A stretch of DNA of 64,000 bases from Actinomycetales bacterium (GTDB taxonomy: Bacteria; Actinomycetota; Actinomycetes; Actinomycetales; Dermatophilaceae). The stretch covers positions 248,001 to 312,000 of the forward strand of contig JADJVX010000017.1 of NCBI GenBank assembly GCA_016710385.1, written 5' to 3'. The notes under the pieces are model-generated. The model made no database searches. It was given only the letters and a program-made list of their open reading frames with translations, and was not told the origin of the DNA. The translations under genes were made by a program, and so were the position numbers. Below, piece by piece: positions 26,213-35,689 of this stretch (positions are counted from its first letter, which is position 1; each line of letters opens with the position of its first letter).

Positions 26213-26863
26213 TCAGTCGAAGATCGGTCCCACGGTACGCGTGCGTTTGAGCTCGAAGAACCCCGGCGTGCCGGCAACCAGGCGGCAACCGTCCCAGAGC
26301 CGCCCGGCGGCCTCGCCCTTGGGTGCTGGGCTGACAACCGGGCCGAAGAAGGCCACCCCGCCGACAGCGACGACGGGGGTGCCCACCTCGGTGCCGACCA
26401 GGCTGATCCCGCGTTCATGGCTGGCGCGCAACGCCTCGTCGTAGCGATCGGTGTGTGCAGCGTCGGCGAGGTCGGCGGGCAGCCCGCACTCCTGCAACGC
26501 CTGGGCGATGACCCGGTCGGCGTCCTGGTCCTGGCCCAGGTGGATCCGGGTGCCGAGCGCGGTGTAGAGCGGCGCCACGACGGAGTCGCCATGGGCCTGT
26601 TGGGCAGCGATGACGACCCGCACCGGGCCCCATGCCTTGGCCATCAGGGCTTGGTATTCGGCAGGCAGATCCCGGCCTTCGTTGAGCACCGACAGGCTCA
26701 TGACGTTGAAGGTCACGTCGACCGGACGGACCCGCTCGACCTCAAGGAGCCACCGGGAGGTCATCCAGGCCCAGGGGCACACCGGGTCGAACCACATGTC
26801 GGCGCGTTCGCGCTCCTCGGTGGGTTGCTCGAGGGGTGTCGGCGAGGCAGCGGGCGCGGTCAT
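26213..26863 (-). CDS. DsbA-family protein, Rv2466c-like (mycothiol-dependent nitroreductase family)
   Basis: This thioredoxin-fold protein of 216 residues is very close to M. tuberculosis Rv2466c: ADMWFDPVCPWAWMTSRW, VTFNVMSLSVLNEGRDLP, AWGPVRVVIAAQQAHG, GTPVVAVGGVAFFGPV and the end FFELKRTRTV. Rv2466c has C-P-W-C; here the second cysteine is Ala (C29-P-W-A32), leaving a monothiol site. Family members with one cysteine may still work with mycothiol, since the mycothiol adduct forms on the first cysteine. The ATG at 26863 is 129 bases from divergent pepN. Confidence 0.88.
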   Translation of the reverse strand: MTAPAASPTPLEQPTEERERADMWFDPVCPWAWMTSRWLLEVERVRPVDVTFNVMSLSVLNEGRDLPAEYQALMAKAWGPVRVVIAAQQAHGDSVVAPLYTALGTRIHLGQDQDADRVIAQALQECGLPADLADAAHTDRYDEALRASHERGISLVGTEVGTPVVAVGGVAFFGPVVSPAPKGEAAGRLWDGCRLVAGTPGFFELKRTRTVGPIFD

Positions 26864-26992
26864 GAACGCATCATCTCACCGCGGTGTTCACACCTGCCTG
26901 GACGTTCACCGTCGGGATGTTCACGGGTCGACCCCGACGCGTGCGAGGATTCGGGCAGGCGAGCCCGTCATACCCCACAAGGAGCGACCCAC

Positions 26993-29566
26993 GTGCCTGG
27001 CACCAACCTCACCCGCGACGAATCGTCCGGCCGCGCCGCCGTGCTGCGCGCGACGGCATACGAGATCGACCTCGATCTCACCACCGGACCCCAGACGTTC
27101 CGCACCGTCACCCGGGTGACCTTCAGCGCGACGCCCGGAGCCGACACGTGGATCGACTTCGTCGGCGACTCGGTGCAGGCCGTGACGCTCAATGGGCAGG
27201 CCCTCGACCCGGCCCAGGTCTTCGCGGACAGCCGCATCGCGCTGCCCGATCTCGCGGCCGACAACACGCTCGTCGTCGACGCGACCGGGCGCTACACCAA
27301 CAGCGGCGAGGGGCTGCATCGCTCGGTCGACCCGGTCGACGGCGAGGTCTACCTCTACAGCCAGTTCGAGGTGCCCGACGCGCGCCGCGTGTATGCCGTG
27401 TTCGAGCAGCCCGACCTCAAGGCGACCTTCGCCTTCACAGTCACGGTGCCCGAGCACTGGATGGTGCTGTCCAACGAGCCCGTTGCCGAGCGCGCGGCGG
27501 CAGGTGACGGTCGCACGCGGTGGACCTTCCCCCCGACCCCGCGGATCTCCTCCTACATCACGGCGGTCTGCGCCGGGCCCTATGTCGGCGTGACTGATTC
27601 CTACACCGGGCGGGGCGCCGAGATCCCCCTCGGGGTCTACGCCCGCAAGTCGCTGGCCGACTATGTCGACCACGACAACATCCTCGACTGCACCAAGGCG
27701 GGCATCGGATTCCTCGAGGAGGAGTTCGACATGCCATTTCCCTTCGCCAAGTACGACCAGATCTTCGTGCCGGAATACAACGCCGGGGCGATGGAGAACG
27801 CCGGCTGCGTGACGATCACCGACATCTACGTCTTCCGCGGGCAGGCCCCCGAGCCGCTCGTCGAGCGCCGCGCCCTGACGATCCTGCACGAGCTGGCGCA
27901 CATGTGGTTCGGCGACCTGGTGACCATGCAGTGGTGGGACGACCTGTGGCTCAACGAGTCGTTCGCCGAATGGGCCTCCTCCGAAGCGCAGGCGTCAGTG
28001 ACCCGGTGGCAGGACGCCTGGACGACCTTCCACAGCCACGAGAAGACCTGGGCCTATCAGCAGGACCAGCAGAGCGACACGCACCCGGTCTATGCCGACA
28101 TGCGCGACCTGCACGACATCGCGGTCAACTTCGACGGCATCACCTACGCCAAGGGCGGGTCGGTGCTCAAGCAGTTGGTCGCCTACGTCGGACGAGACGC
28201 CTTCCGCACCGGGCTGCGGGCCTACTTCCGCAAGCACGCGTGGGGTAACACGACGATGGCCGATCTCTTCGCGGAGTTTGAGGCGGCCTCGGGGCGCGAC
28301 CTGTCCGACTGGGCCCAGCGCTGGTTGCGCACAGCGGGGGTCAACACGCTCTCGATCGACGTCGACACGGACGACGATGGTGTCATCACCGCAGCAGCCC
28401 TGGTGCAGACGGCGATCCCCGACTTCGCGACGCTGCGTCCGCATCGGCTCGGTGTCGGTCGTTACGACCTGCGCGACGGACGCCTGGAGCGGGTGGGCTA
28501 CGACGAGGTCGACATCGACGGCGAGCGCACTCCGCTGCCGATGCTGATCGGTCAGCGTCGCCCCGACCTGCTGTTGCCCAACGACGACGACCTCACCTAC
28601 GCCAAGATCCGGCTCGATGACCGGTCCTTCGACACGGCGCTGAACCACGCCGCGACGATGACCGACCCACTGGCCCGCAGTCTGGTCACCGGGTCGCTCT
28701 GGGAGATGGTGCGCTCGGCCGAGCTCGCTCCCAGCGTCTTTCTCGATTACCTCCTGCGGGCCATCCCCATCGAGGAACACCCGACGGCGCTGCGCACCAT
28801 GCTGCTCACGACCAAGCAGATCCCCTCGATGCTGCTGGCCACACTCGACTGGTACACCCCAATGGCCGACCGGCCCGCTGCTCGCGCCCGGGCCCTCGAC
28901 GTCGTGCGATCGTCGCTCGATGCCGCTCCGGCCGGCAGCGACCGGCAACTGCAATTGCTCATGTCGTATGCCGGGCTGGTCACCGAGCGCGCGGACACCG
29001 ACCGACTCGTGGCGGCGCTCGAAGGCGCCTCGCCCTTCGCCGGCCTGCACATCGACCAGGACCTGCGCTGGACTCTGCTGTTCGGCCTCGCGGCCGCCGG
29101 CGCCGCCGGCGAGGAGGAGATTGCCCGCGAGCTCCAGCACGACCCGTCGGTGGCCGGTCACGAGAAGGCCCTCTCCTGCCGGGCGGCTCGCCCGAGTCTC
29201 GAGGCCAAGCAGGAGGCGTGGTCCTTGGTCTTCGACGCCGACACCTTGACCAACGCCGCGATCGAGCACGTCGGCAAGGGATTCCGTTGCGCCAACGATG
29301 CGCAGGGGCTGCTCACGCCGTTCGTCGAGCGCTACCACGACATGCTCGAGCCGATCGTCGCCACCCGTTCTCACGCGATCGCCGAACGCTGCGTCAAGTA
29401 CTTCTACCCGCTGGATCTTGCGAGCGTGGCGTTGCGCGATCGCACCCGGCGGTGGCTCGACGAGCATCCCGATGCCAACGCAGGCTTGCGGCGCCTGGTG
29501 ATCGAGCAGCTGTCGTTCGTCGAGACGGCGGTCGCCGCTCAGCAGGCCGACGCCGCCGCTCGCTGA
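26993..29566 (+). CDS. pepN: Aminopeptidase N (M1 zinc metallopeptidase)
   Basis: This cytosolic enzyme of 857 residues removes N-terminal amino acids from peptides. The substrate-anchoring GAMENAG and the zinc site HELAH (H299, E300, H303) with E322 in NESFAEW are intact and at the usual 18-residue spacing. The ERAP1-like helical C-terminal domain covers the last ~400 residues. GTG 26993 is used because AAGGAG lies 8 bases upstream; the frame is open much further upstream, through the divergent gene, but that part has no coding character. Length matches actinobacterial PepN. Confidence 0.97.
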   Translation: MPGTNLTRDESSGRAAVLRATAYEIDLDLTTGPQTFRTVTRVTFSATPGADTWIDFVGDSVQAVTLNGQALDPAQVFADSRIALPDLAADNTLVVDATGRYTNSGEGLHRSVDPVDGEVYLYSQFEVPDARRVYAVFEQPDLKATFAFTVTVPEHWMVLSNEPVAERAAAGDGRTRWTFPPTPRISSYITAVCAGPYVGVTDSYTGRGAEIPLGVYARKSLADYVDHDNILDCTKAGIGFLEEEFDMPFPFAKYDQIFVPEYNAGAMENAGCVTITDIYVFRGQAPEPLVERRALTILHELAHMWFGDLVTMQWWDDLWLNESFAEWASSEAQASVTRWQDAWTTFHSHEKTWAYQQDQQSDTHPVYADMRDLHDIAVNFDGITYAKGGSVLKQLVAYVGRDAFRTGLRAYFRKHAWGNTTMADLFAEFEAASGRDLSDWAQRWLRTAGVNTLSIDVDTDDDGVITAAALVQTAIPDFATLRPHRLGVGRYDLRDGRLERVGYDEVDIDGERTPLPMLIGQRRPDLLLPNDDDLTYAKIRLDDRSFDTALNHAATMTDPLARSLVTGSLWEMVRSAELAPSVFLDYLLRAIPIEEHPTALRTMLLTTKQIPSMLLATLDWYTPMADRPAARARALDVVRSSLDAAPAGSDRQLQLLMSYAGLVTERADTDRLVAALEGASPFAGLHIDQDLRWTLLFGLAAAGAAGEEEIARELQHDPSVAGHEKALSCRAARPSLEAKQEAWSLVFDADTLTNAAIEHVGKGFRCANDAQGLLTPFVERYHDMLEPIVATRSHAIAERCVKYFYPLDLASVALRDRTRRWLDEHPDANAGLRRLVIEQLSFVETAVAAQQADAAAR

Positions 29567-29579
29567 CCCGGCGATAGTC

Positions 29580-30470
29580 GTGGATTCGAGCTCATCGGCC
29601 GCGCTGTTCGACCGTTTTGTCGGGATGCCGATGATCATCGTCGGCATCCTCGTCGGCGCGGTCGTCGTGCGCTGGCTCATGCATCGGCTCATCAAGCGGA
29701 TCGTCCGCACCGCCACGGAACGGCACGCCGCCCGGACCGCAGCCGAGGGCGGTCGCACGGCGGCGCTGCTCGCGGCGAGCGGCCTGGCCCACGAGCGCTA
29801 CGTCCAACGCACCGAAACCATGGGCGCGGTGTTGCGCAGCATCGTCACCATCGCGGTGACGACGATCGCCGTCCTGACGATCATGGCCACCCTCAACATC
29901 CCGCTCGGGCCGTTGTTGGCGTCCGCCGGAATCGGCGGTGTGGCAGTCGGTTTCGGCGCCCAAAGCCTGGTCAAGGACTTCATCTCCGGGGTATTCATGA
30001 TCGTCGAAGACCAATACGGCGTCGGCGACACGATCGACACCGGCGAGGCCGTCGGGGTCGTCGAGGACGTCAGCCTGCGGGTGACCCGGCTGCGGGATCG
30101 GTCCGGCGTGGTGTGGTACGTCCGCAACGGCGAGATTGTCCGGATCGGCAACCACTCGCAAGGCTGGTCCACCGCCCAAGTCGACGTGCCGATCGCCCTC
30201 ACCGAGGACATCGGCAGAGTCAGCGACATTCTGCGCGTGGCCCTTGCCGACCTGCCGGAGCACGACCCTCGGGTCACCGACCCGCCGACCGTGACGACCG
30301 AGTCGATGTCGCAAGGAGTCATCACGCTGCGGGTCAGCGCGCGCTGCCTGCCCACCCAACACCTCGACGTGCAGCGCGATATCAGAGCACTCGTCAAGGG
30401 AGCCCTCGACCGCGAGGGCGTCCAGATCACGGCGCCGTCCTTCGGGTCGGGGCAGAGCAAGGCACCATAG
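29580..30470 (+). CDS. Small-conductance mechanosensitive channel (MscS family)
   Basis: This 296-residue membrane protein releases solutes on hypo-osmotic shock. An N-terminal helix (MPMIIVGILVGAVVVRWL) and a second helix (AVLRSIVTIAVTTIAVLTI) precede the pore helix LLASAGIGGVAVGFGAQSLV, the Gly/Ala-rich TM3 signature. The beta domain has GVGDTIDTGEAVGVVEDV and VRNGEIVRIGNHSQGW. The C-terminal alpha/beta domain is complete. It starts 13 bases after pepN and ends 4 bases before glbO, so it probably belongs to that operon. Confidence 0.93.
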   Translation: MDSSSSAALFDRFVGMPMIIVGILVGAVVVRWLMHRLIKRIVRTATERHAARTAAEGGRTAALLAASGLAHERYVQRTETMGAVLRSIVTIAVTTIAVLTIMATLNIPLGPLLASAGIGGVAVGFGAQSLVKDFISGVFMIVEDQYGVGDTIDTGEAVGVVEDVSLRVTRLRDRSGVVWYVRNGEIVRIGNHSQGWSTAQVDVPIALTEDIGRVSDILRVALADLPEHDPRVTDPPTVTTESMSQGVITLRVSARCLPTQHLDVQRDIRALVKGALDREGVQITAPSFGSGQSKAP

Positions 30471-30474
30471 GTCG

Positions 30475-30858
30475 GTGAGTTACTACGACGAGGTCGGCGG
30501 TGCGCCGGTCTTCCATCAACTGGTCCACGAGTTCTACCGGGGGGTGGCGGACGACCCAGAGCTGCGGGCCCTCTACCCCGAGGAGGACCTCGCACCGGCC
30601 GAGCGTCGGCTGCGACTCTTCCTCGAGCAGTATTTCGGCGGACCGGGCACCTACTCGCAGGAGCGGGGCCACCCCCGGTTGCGGATGCGCCACACCCCGT
30701 ATGCCGTGACTCCCCTCCAGCGCGATCGTTGGCTGCGGCACATGCTCGCGGCGGTCGCCACCCTTGACCTGAGCCAGGAGCACGAGACGGCCATGGTCGA
30801 CTATCTGGTCCGCGCGGCATACATGCTGGTCAACGCCGATGACGAGGCGCACGCATGA
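30475..30858 (+). CDS. glbO: Group II truncated haemoglobin
   Basis: This haem protein of 127 residues binds oxygen or nitric oxide, as GlbO of mycobacteria does. Family markers: FHQLVHEFY at the start, FLEQYFGGP, the proximal His in RMRHTPYAV (H73) and the group II Trp at G8 (RDRWLR, W86). The GTG start follows the MscS stop by 4 bases. The last 4 bases overlap the next gene (ATGA), so this gene and the glucosidase are coupled, as at glbO-aglA in M. tuberculosis. Confidence 0.95.
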   Translation: MSYYDEVGGAPVFHQLVHEFYRGVADDPELRALYPEEDLAPAERRLRLFLEQYFGGPGTYSQERGHPRLRMRHTPYAVTPLQRDRWLRHMLAAVATLDLSQEHETAMVDYLVRAAYMLVNADDEAHA

Positions 30859-32522
30859 GCGCTTGGTGGCGCGAGGACGTCATCTACCAGATTTACCCGC
30901 GCAGTTTCGCCGATTCCGACGGCGACGGGATGGGCGATCTGCCCGGTGCGACCTCCCGTCTGGGTTACCTGCGTGATCTCGGGGTTGACGCGGTGTGGCT
31001 GTCGCCGTTTTACACCTCGCCCCAGGCCGACGCCGGCTACGACGTCGCCGACTACCGCGACGTCGACCCGCGGCTGGGCACCTTGGCGGATTTCGACCAG
31101 CTCATGGCGAGAGCGACCGAGTTGGGCCTGCGGGTCATCGTCGACCTCGTGCCCAACCACTGCTCGGACGAGCATCCGTGGTTCCAGGCGGCTCTGGCCG
31201 CAGGACCGGGCTCGCCAGAGCGAGCCCGCTTCCACTTCCGCGACGGCCGGGGACACAACGGTTCGCTGCCCCCGAACAACTGGATGTCGGTCTTCGGTGG
31301 CCCGGCCTGGACTCGCGTCGTCGGTCCGGACGGGCCGGAGCAGTGGTATCTGCACCTGTTCGACTCCAAACAGCCGGACTGGGATTGGACCAACCCGCAG
31401 GTGCAGGCCGAGTTCGAATCGGTGTTGCGCTTCTGGCTCGACAAGGGTGTCGCGGGCTTCCGCGTCGACGTCGCGCACGGCTTGGTCAAAAAGGCCGGCC
31501 TGCCTGACCACACCGGGGAGCAACATGCTCTCGCCGGCGTCTCGGCCGAGCGCGACGAGACGGCCGAGCCGCTGCCGACGAACTCCTCCCCCTACTGGGA
31601 CCAGGACGGCGTCCACGAGATCTACCGGTCCTGGCGCGCGGTGCTCGACTCGTATGCCGGCCCGCAGCGCATCCTCTGTGCCGAGGCCTGGGTGACACCG
31701 ACCGAACGAATGGCCCGCTATCTGCGCCCTGACGAGATGCATCAGGCCTTCGCTTTCGACTTCCTCGAATCCCATTGGGACGCAACGCAGTTACGCGATG
31801 CGATCACCCGCGATATCACCGCCCTAGCGCCTGTCGGCGCTAGCTGCACGTGGGTGCTGTCCAACCACGACGTCGTCCGGCACGCCAGCCGCCTCGGCCT
31901 GGACCAGACTCTTCCTCGCCCGCACGGGATCACGGCAGAGGACCCCCAGCCCGATCGCGCCCTCGGCCTGCGCCGGGCGCGAGCGGCCACCATGGCAATG
32001 CTCGCGCTACCTGGCGCGGCATACCTGTATCAGGGCGAGGAACTCGGCTTGCCCGAGCACACTGCTCTCCCGGCCGAGGTGCGCCAGGACCCGGCCTTCC
32101 ACCGCACCGGCGGGCTTGAGACCGGCCGCGACGGCTGCCGGGTGCCGTTGCCCTGGGAGGCCGACGCGCCAGGCTTCGGTTTCTCGCCCACCGGCGCGAG
32201 TTGGCTCCCGCAGCCGAAGGACTGGGCCGAGTATGCCGTCGACGCCCAACTCGCGGTCCCGGGATCGACGCTGGAGCTCTATCGGCTCCTGCTCGCGCTG
32301 CGTCACGCTCACCGGCTCGGGGGCGGGACGCTGGACTGGGACGACGCCTACGACCCGGCGCAGGTCATCGCGTGGCAGAACGCGGGAGTGCATGTGTTGG
32401 TCAACCTGGGTGCCGCCCCGGTCACTGTCCCCGTCGGCTACCGGGTCATCGCTTGCTCCGGGCAGCTCACCGCCGACGGGCAGGTGCCCCTCGACACGGC
32501 CGTGTGGTCGATCGCGCACTGA
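30855..32522 (+). CDS. aglA: GH13 alpha-glucosidase
   Basis: This cytosolic alpha-amylase-superfamily enzyme of 555 residues probably hydrolyses alpha-1,4 or alpha-1,6 links of small maltose-type sugars. The GH13 regions are clear: VIYQIYPRSFADSDGDG, VDLVPNHCSDEHPWF, GFRVDVAHGL with the nucleophile D205, CAEAWV with the acid/base E277, and LSNHDVVRHA with D339. The C-terminal beta-sandwich follows. Calcium-site and subsite details favour the oligo-1,6-glucosidase/alpha-glucosidase group over true amylase. It ends the pepN-mscS-glbO run; beyond it the synteny with this part of the M. tuberculosis map stops. Confidence 0.93.
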   Translation: MSAWWREDVIYQIYPRSFADSDGDGMGDLPGATSRLGYLRDLGVDAVWLSPFYTSPQADAGYDVADYRDVDPRLGTLADFDQLMARATELGLRVIVDLVPNHCSDEHPWFQAALAAGPGSPERARFHFRDGRGHNGSLPPNNWMSVFGGPAWTRVVGPDGPEQWYLHLFDSKQPDWDWTNPQVQAEFESVLRFWLDKGVAGFRVDVAHGLVKKAGLPDHTGEQHALAGVSAERDETAEPLPTNSSPYWDQDGVHEIYRSWRAVLDSYAGPQRILCAEAWVTPTERMARYLRPDEMHQAFAFDFLESHWDATQLRDAITRDITALAPVGASCTWVLSNHDVVRHASRLGLDQTLPRPHGITAEDPQPDRALGLRRARAATMAMLALPGAAYLYQGEELGLPEHTALPAEVRQDPAFHRTGGLETGRDGCRVPLPWEADAPGFGFSPTGASWLPQPKDWAEYAVDAQLAVPGSTLELYRLLLALRHAHRLGGGTLDWDDAYDPAQVIAWQNAGVHVLVNLGAAPVTVPVGYRVIACSGQLTADGQVPLDTAVWSIAH

Positions 32523-32635
32523 ACCCGTTCCGACGACACCCGTTCGACTGCACCTGTTCGACTACACAGCGCGACTGAACCAGGCCTGGGGATAACTTTC
32601 CGGGCTCGGTCCGAATTCGGCTTACCCTCACCGAC

Positions 32636-32932
32636 ATGTTGATCCGTGTCGCTCCTGACGACCTCACCGGCACCGCCACTGGGCTGCTGGCCGATCGCGA
32701 CCGCCTGCTTGCGGCGGCCGCGGCCCTGCGCGGGGCCCACGGCGACGCCGTCCACACTGGCGACAGCGCCGCGTTGCTCGATGTCCTCACCCAGGCGTTG
32801 GAGACCGCGACCGTCGCCGCCCTGACTCTGGCCGAAGCTGCCGGCGTCCTCGGGTCCGGGCTGGCTAGCGCCGGTGCGGCCTACGCCTCGACCGACAGTG
32901 CCGTGGCGCTCGCGCTCGGGGGTGTGCGATGA
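32636..32932 (+). CDS. WXG100-like small helical protein
   Basis: This 98-residue protein is rich in Ala and Leu with two long predicted helices (LTGTATGLLADRDRLL and AALLDVLTQALETATV). It has the size and composition of ESX partners but no clear W-x-G; it could pair with the W-x-G-bearing protein encoded next. Its ATG at 32636 is preceded by TTACCCTCACC and no strong ribosome-binding site. The stop overlaps the next start by 4 bases (ATGA). The assignment rests on context; if the next protein is not secreted, this one may be only its structural partner. Confidence 0.5.
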   Translation: MLIRVAPDDLTGTATGLLADRDRLLAAAAALRGAHGDAVHTGDSAALLDVLTQALETATVAALTLAEAAGVLGSGLASAGAAYASTDSAVALALGGVR

Positions 32933-35271
32933 GCACCACGGCGGCCGCCCAGCTGCCCGGCCCGGTCGGCGATCCCGACCGGCTGCTCACCCTGGCCCGA
33001 ACCCTGGGCGGCGTCGGCACTGAGGTCGCCGGCACCACGCTGGCCCGCTCCGGATCGGCTGCTGCACTGCCCACCTCGTGGGTGGGCCCCGCAGCAGCCG
33101 CCGCTCAAGCCGAGTTGGGAGCGCTCGCCGGCCACGTCCGCGTGCTGGGCGACGGCCTCGCGCCCATGGCGCGCATCGTCCTCGGGTATGCCGGTGCGCT
33201 CAGCCACGCGCGCCAGACGGTGGCCGGGCTGCGGACCGAATGGGATGCCGCAGCTCGCAAGCACCGCGAACGCCGCACCCGTGTCGTCGATTCCGGCGCC
33301 CTCGACCCGGCCGCGGGACTGGCCGAGGCGGCGGCCGCCGACCGGGACTGGGCGCAGGAGAAGGCCCACCTCATGGCTCGGCATACCCGGGTCATGACCG
33401 AGCTGGCCGACGCGGGGCGGCTGGCGGCGGCGGCGATCCACGTGTCGACTGGCCCGGCCTTCGGCGACCCCGGACAGGCCCGCGACCGAATCCTCGCGAC
33501 GCTGCCGCTGACCGAGGACACCGCGGCCGGTGTCGCGGCGACCGTGACAGTGGCGCGCTGGCTCCAGGGACACCCCGGGTCCGCCGGGTCGTGGACGGTG
33601 GCTGAATTGGCCAGCCTGGGCGATCTCACCCTCGCCGATCGCCACATCGCCCAAGCTTTCCTGGCTGCCCTTGGCCCAGTCGAGCTCCGGCTCTTGACCG
33701 GGCGATTGCTGGACCTCACGGCAGCCCAGACCGCCACCGCCGGCCCAGGTAGGACCTCGGAACGACAGGGCGCCGAGGCTGCCCTACTCGCCCTCGCCAC
33801 GGCATACAGCAGCGCCTTGTCCCCGGCTGGGAGGCCCGACTCGGCCGCTGAGGCACGCGCGGCAGCCTGGCGGTCGGCCTGGTCGGCCGCCGTGAAGCGG
33901 GCGGACGCGACGCCGTCACGAGCGTCCGAAGTGCTCCCGCTGCGCGACATCCATGCACAGGCGGCGCTGCTGCGCATCGGGCGAGCGGCCGGATTGAGCG
34001 CTCCCGCCGATGACGTGCTGATGGCCCTCATCCCCGCCGTGATGCGCGCGGAAACTCTCGACCAGGTCAGCGCCTGGCACGATGACGCCCGCACCGACGC
34101 GGTCGCCGCTCTGCTGGATCGCTGCCGGGACCGGCCCGAGAGTGCGATGGCGATCCTCGGCACCCCGCTGGGGTCCTATGCCTTCCTCAGCTACCTCGTG
34201 GTCGACCGCCCGGCAACGGTGACCCGTGGCCCGTCTGCGCCGGTCGCCTACGTCGCCGACGCGATGGCCGACATCCTGCCGTGCGCCCCGATCGCTCTGA
34301 GTTCCCAGGTCTTGGCCGCCGTCGCGCAGCACGTCGGGGTCGTGCAGGCGACGCCCGGACCCGAGCTTTCGATCGCCCAGTCGCTCGCACCCTGGCGTGC
34401 CCTCGTCGCGCAACTGCTCCTGGATCATCCCGACGCCACCCAGACCGTGCTGCTGGCCCCCGCTTCGTCAGCGGGCCTGGACACCCCGGGGTGGAGCGAG
34501 GCAGGCCTGCCTCAGCTGCGCCTGCCCAACGAGCGTGCCGCGGCGCGCTTGTGGGGGCTCGTCGGACTGCCGGCCGACTCGGTCCTGCCCTGGCAGCCCG
34601 GCCACAACGACGAGTTCACCGCCGCCTTGTCCGCCGCCTGCGGTGAGGACCTCCTCGCAGTCATTCGCACCCTGCCCACCAATCCGGACGCAGCCGACGC
34701 GGCCTTGCGGCGCGCCGGCGTGCTCATCGGGTTCACGACCACAGGTGCGGCCGACGTCCTGGCCCACGTCGCGCAGGGCCAGGACGCAGCCAACAGCTCG
34801 GTCCACGAGCGCGTGGACCCGGTGCTCGAGGCGGTGAAGATCCCCGCCCGGTTCAAGGTCGGGGTGCCCGGTGCCCTGGCCGCCCTGGGCCTGCACCTGC
34901 TCACCGACGCGGCCAGCAGCCGGTTGGATCAACTCGCGCCGACGAATGCTGGCCAGGCGGCCGAGACCGCGGCACGAGAGGCGCGGATCGGGCTGGCCGA
35001 GAGTACCCGCGCCTTGGCGTGGGATCTGGTCAGTCGCGCCGGCGCCTGGGCGCCCGCCGACGACCCCCGCGCCTGGATCACGCTCCATCGAGCGCCCGAC
35101 TTCCTCGACCAGACCGGGCACCCTCGACCGTGGTCGTCCCTCACCACGGCCCAACGCGACGCTTTCGTCCGGTGGGCCCAGGACGTCCCGAGCTATACGC
35201 GGCTGCCGTCGGTGCTGGAGCAGGCCATCGCGACCGGGCGCAGCCGGGCCCACGATCTCGTCAAGAGCTGA
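32929..35271 (+). CDS. Large WXG-domain protein of unknown function
   Basis: This 780-residue protein has no signal peptide. Residues ~45-60 contain LPTSWVGPAAAAAQAEL, a clean W-x-G hairpin, flanked by helices as in type VII substrates; a long helix with AARKHRERRTRV follows. The body (150-780) is almost all helical, with repeats of short Ala/Leu segments and no enzymatic motif I can name. The final part (TGHPRPWSSLTTAQRDAFVRW, given in parts) has several Trp and Arg residues. It may be a secreted effector with an unknown C-terminal domain or a scaffold. No immunity-like gene follows: the next gene is convergent and overlaps by 11 bases. Confidence 0.6.
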   Translation: MSTTAAAQLPGPVGDPDRLLTLARTLGGVGTEVAGTTLARSGSAAALPTSWVGPAAAAAQAELGALAGHVRVLGDGLAPMARIVLGYAGALSHARQTVAGLRTEWDAAARKHRERRTRVVDSGALDPAAGLAEAAAADRDWAQEKAHLMARHTRVMTELADAGRLAAAAIHVSTGPAFGDPGQARDRILATLPLTEDTAAGVAATVTVARWLQGHPGSAGSWTVAELASLGDLTLADRHIAQAFLAALGPVELRLLTGRLLDLTAAQTATAGPGRTSERQGAEAALLALATAYSSALSPAGRPDSAAEARAAAWRSAWSAAVKRADATPSRASEVLPLRDIHAQAALLRIGRAAGLSAPADDVLMALIPAVMRAETLDQVSAWHDDARTDAVAALLDRCRDRPESAMAILGTPLGSYAFLSYLVVDRPATVTRGPSAPVAYVADAMADILPCAPIALSSQVLAAVAQHVGVVQATPGPELSIAQSLAPWRALVAQLLLDHPDATQTVLLAPASSAGLDTPGWSEAGLPQLRLPNERAAARLWGLVGLPADSVLPWQPGHNDEFTAALSAACGEDLLAVIRTLPTNPDAADAALRRAGVLIGFTTTGAADVLAHVAQGQDAANSSVHERVDPVLEAVKIPARFKVGVPGALAALGLHLLTDAASSRLDQLAPTNAGQAAETAAREARIGLAESTRALAWDLVSRAGAWAPADDPRAWITLHRAPDFLDQTGHPRPWSSLTTAQRDAFVRWAQDVPSYTRLPSVLEQAIATGRSRAHDLVKS

Positions 35272-35689
35272 GCAGGTCGAGGACGGCGGTCACCTCGGTG
35301 ACGTCGTACCACATCAGGTCGGCCCCTCGCCGAGGGTCCTCGTCGACGTGGAAGGACACCAGCTGGCGCAGCGTGACCGGTTCGGCTATGGAGACCTCCG
35401 CGGCACCGCGGGCGGCGGTCACGCCGGCCTCGGTCACCAGGGCAGCCGGCAGGTCGCCCGCAGCGATCACTCGGCGGAGTTTCTTGGACCCTCGTATGCC
35501 GTCCGCCCACGCGGCGGCGGCCAGCAACGCGGCATACTCCAGGGCCTCGTCGTCCTCGCCGGGCTGCTGTCCCCGCAACCGGCGGGTCACGGCAAAGGCG
35601 ACTGGGGGCCGGGCCGCGAGCCGCCCGTGGGTCGCGAGGTCGTTGACCTGATCGGTTGTGAGCGGGAGGAAGACCCGCACGCCACTCAC
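35261..35689 (-). CDS. DUF6912-like conserved actinobacterial protein
   Basis: This 142-residue protein has VRVFLPLTTDQVNDLATHG at the start, an FAVTRRL segment, the acidic EDDEALEYAALLAAAAW, and an ending LMWYDVTEVTAVLDLLS, the pattern of the DUF6912 family known only from actinobacteria. Its function is unknown. Its stop overlaps the convergent WXG gene by 11 bases and its start overlaps the stop of the wax-ester synthase gene by 4 bases, so it is co-transcribed with that gene. Confidence 0.75.
   Translation of the reverse strand: MSGVRVFLPLTTDQVNDLATHGRLAARPPVAFAVTRRLRGQQPGEDDEALEYAALLAAAAWADGIRGSKKLRRVIAAGDLPAALVTEAGVTAARGAAEVSIAEPVTLRQLVSFHVDEDPRRGADLMWYDVTEVTAVLDLLSS

Noticed and set aside
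26063..26992. Upstream extension of the pepN frame over the rpiB and Rv2466c-like genes
   Set aside because: The frame is open but antisense to two well-supported genes, and the extension has no PepN-like sequence. The GTG at 26993 has a proper ribosome-binding site.
27995..29758. Long minus-strand frame across pepN
   Set aside because: Antisense shadow with no recognisable domain.
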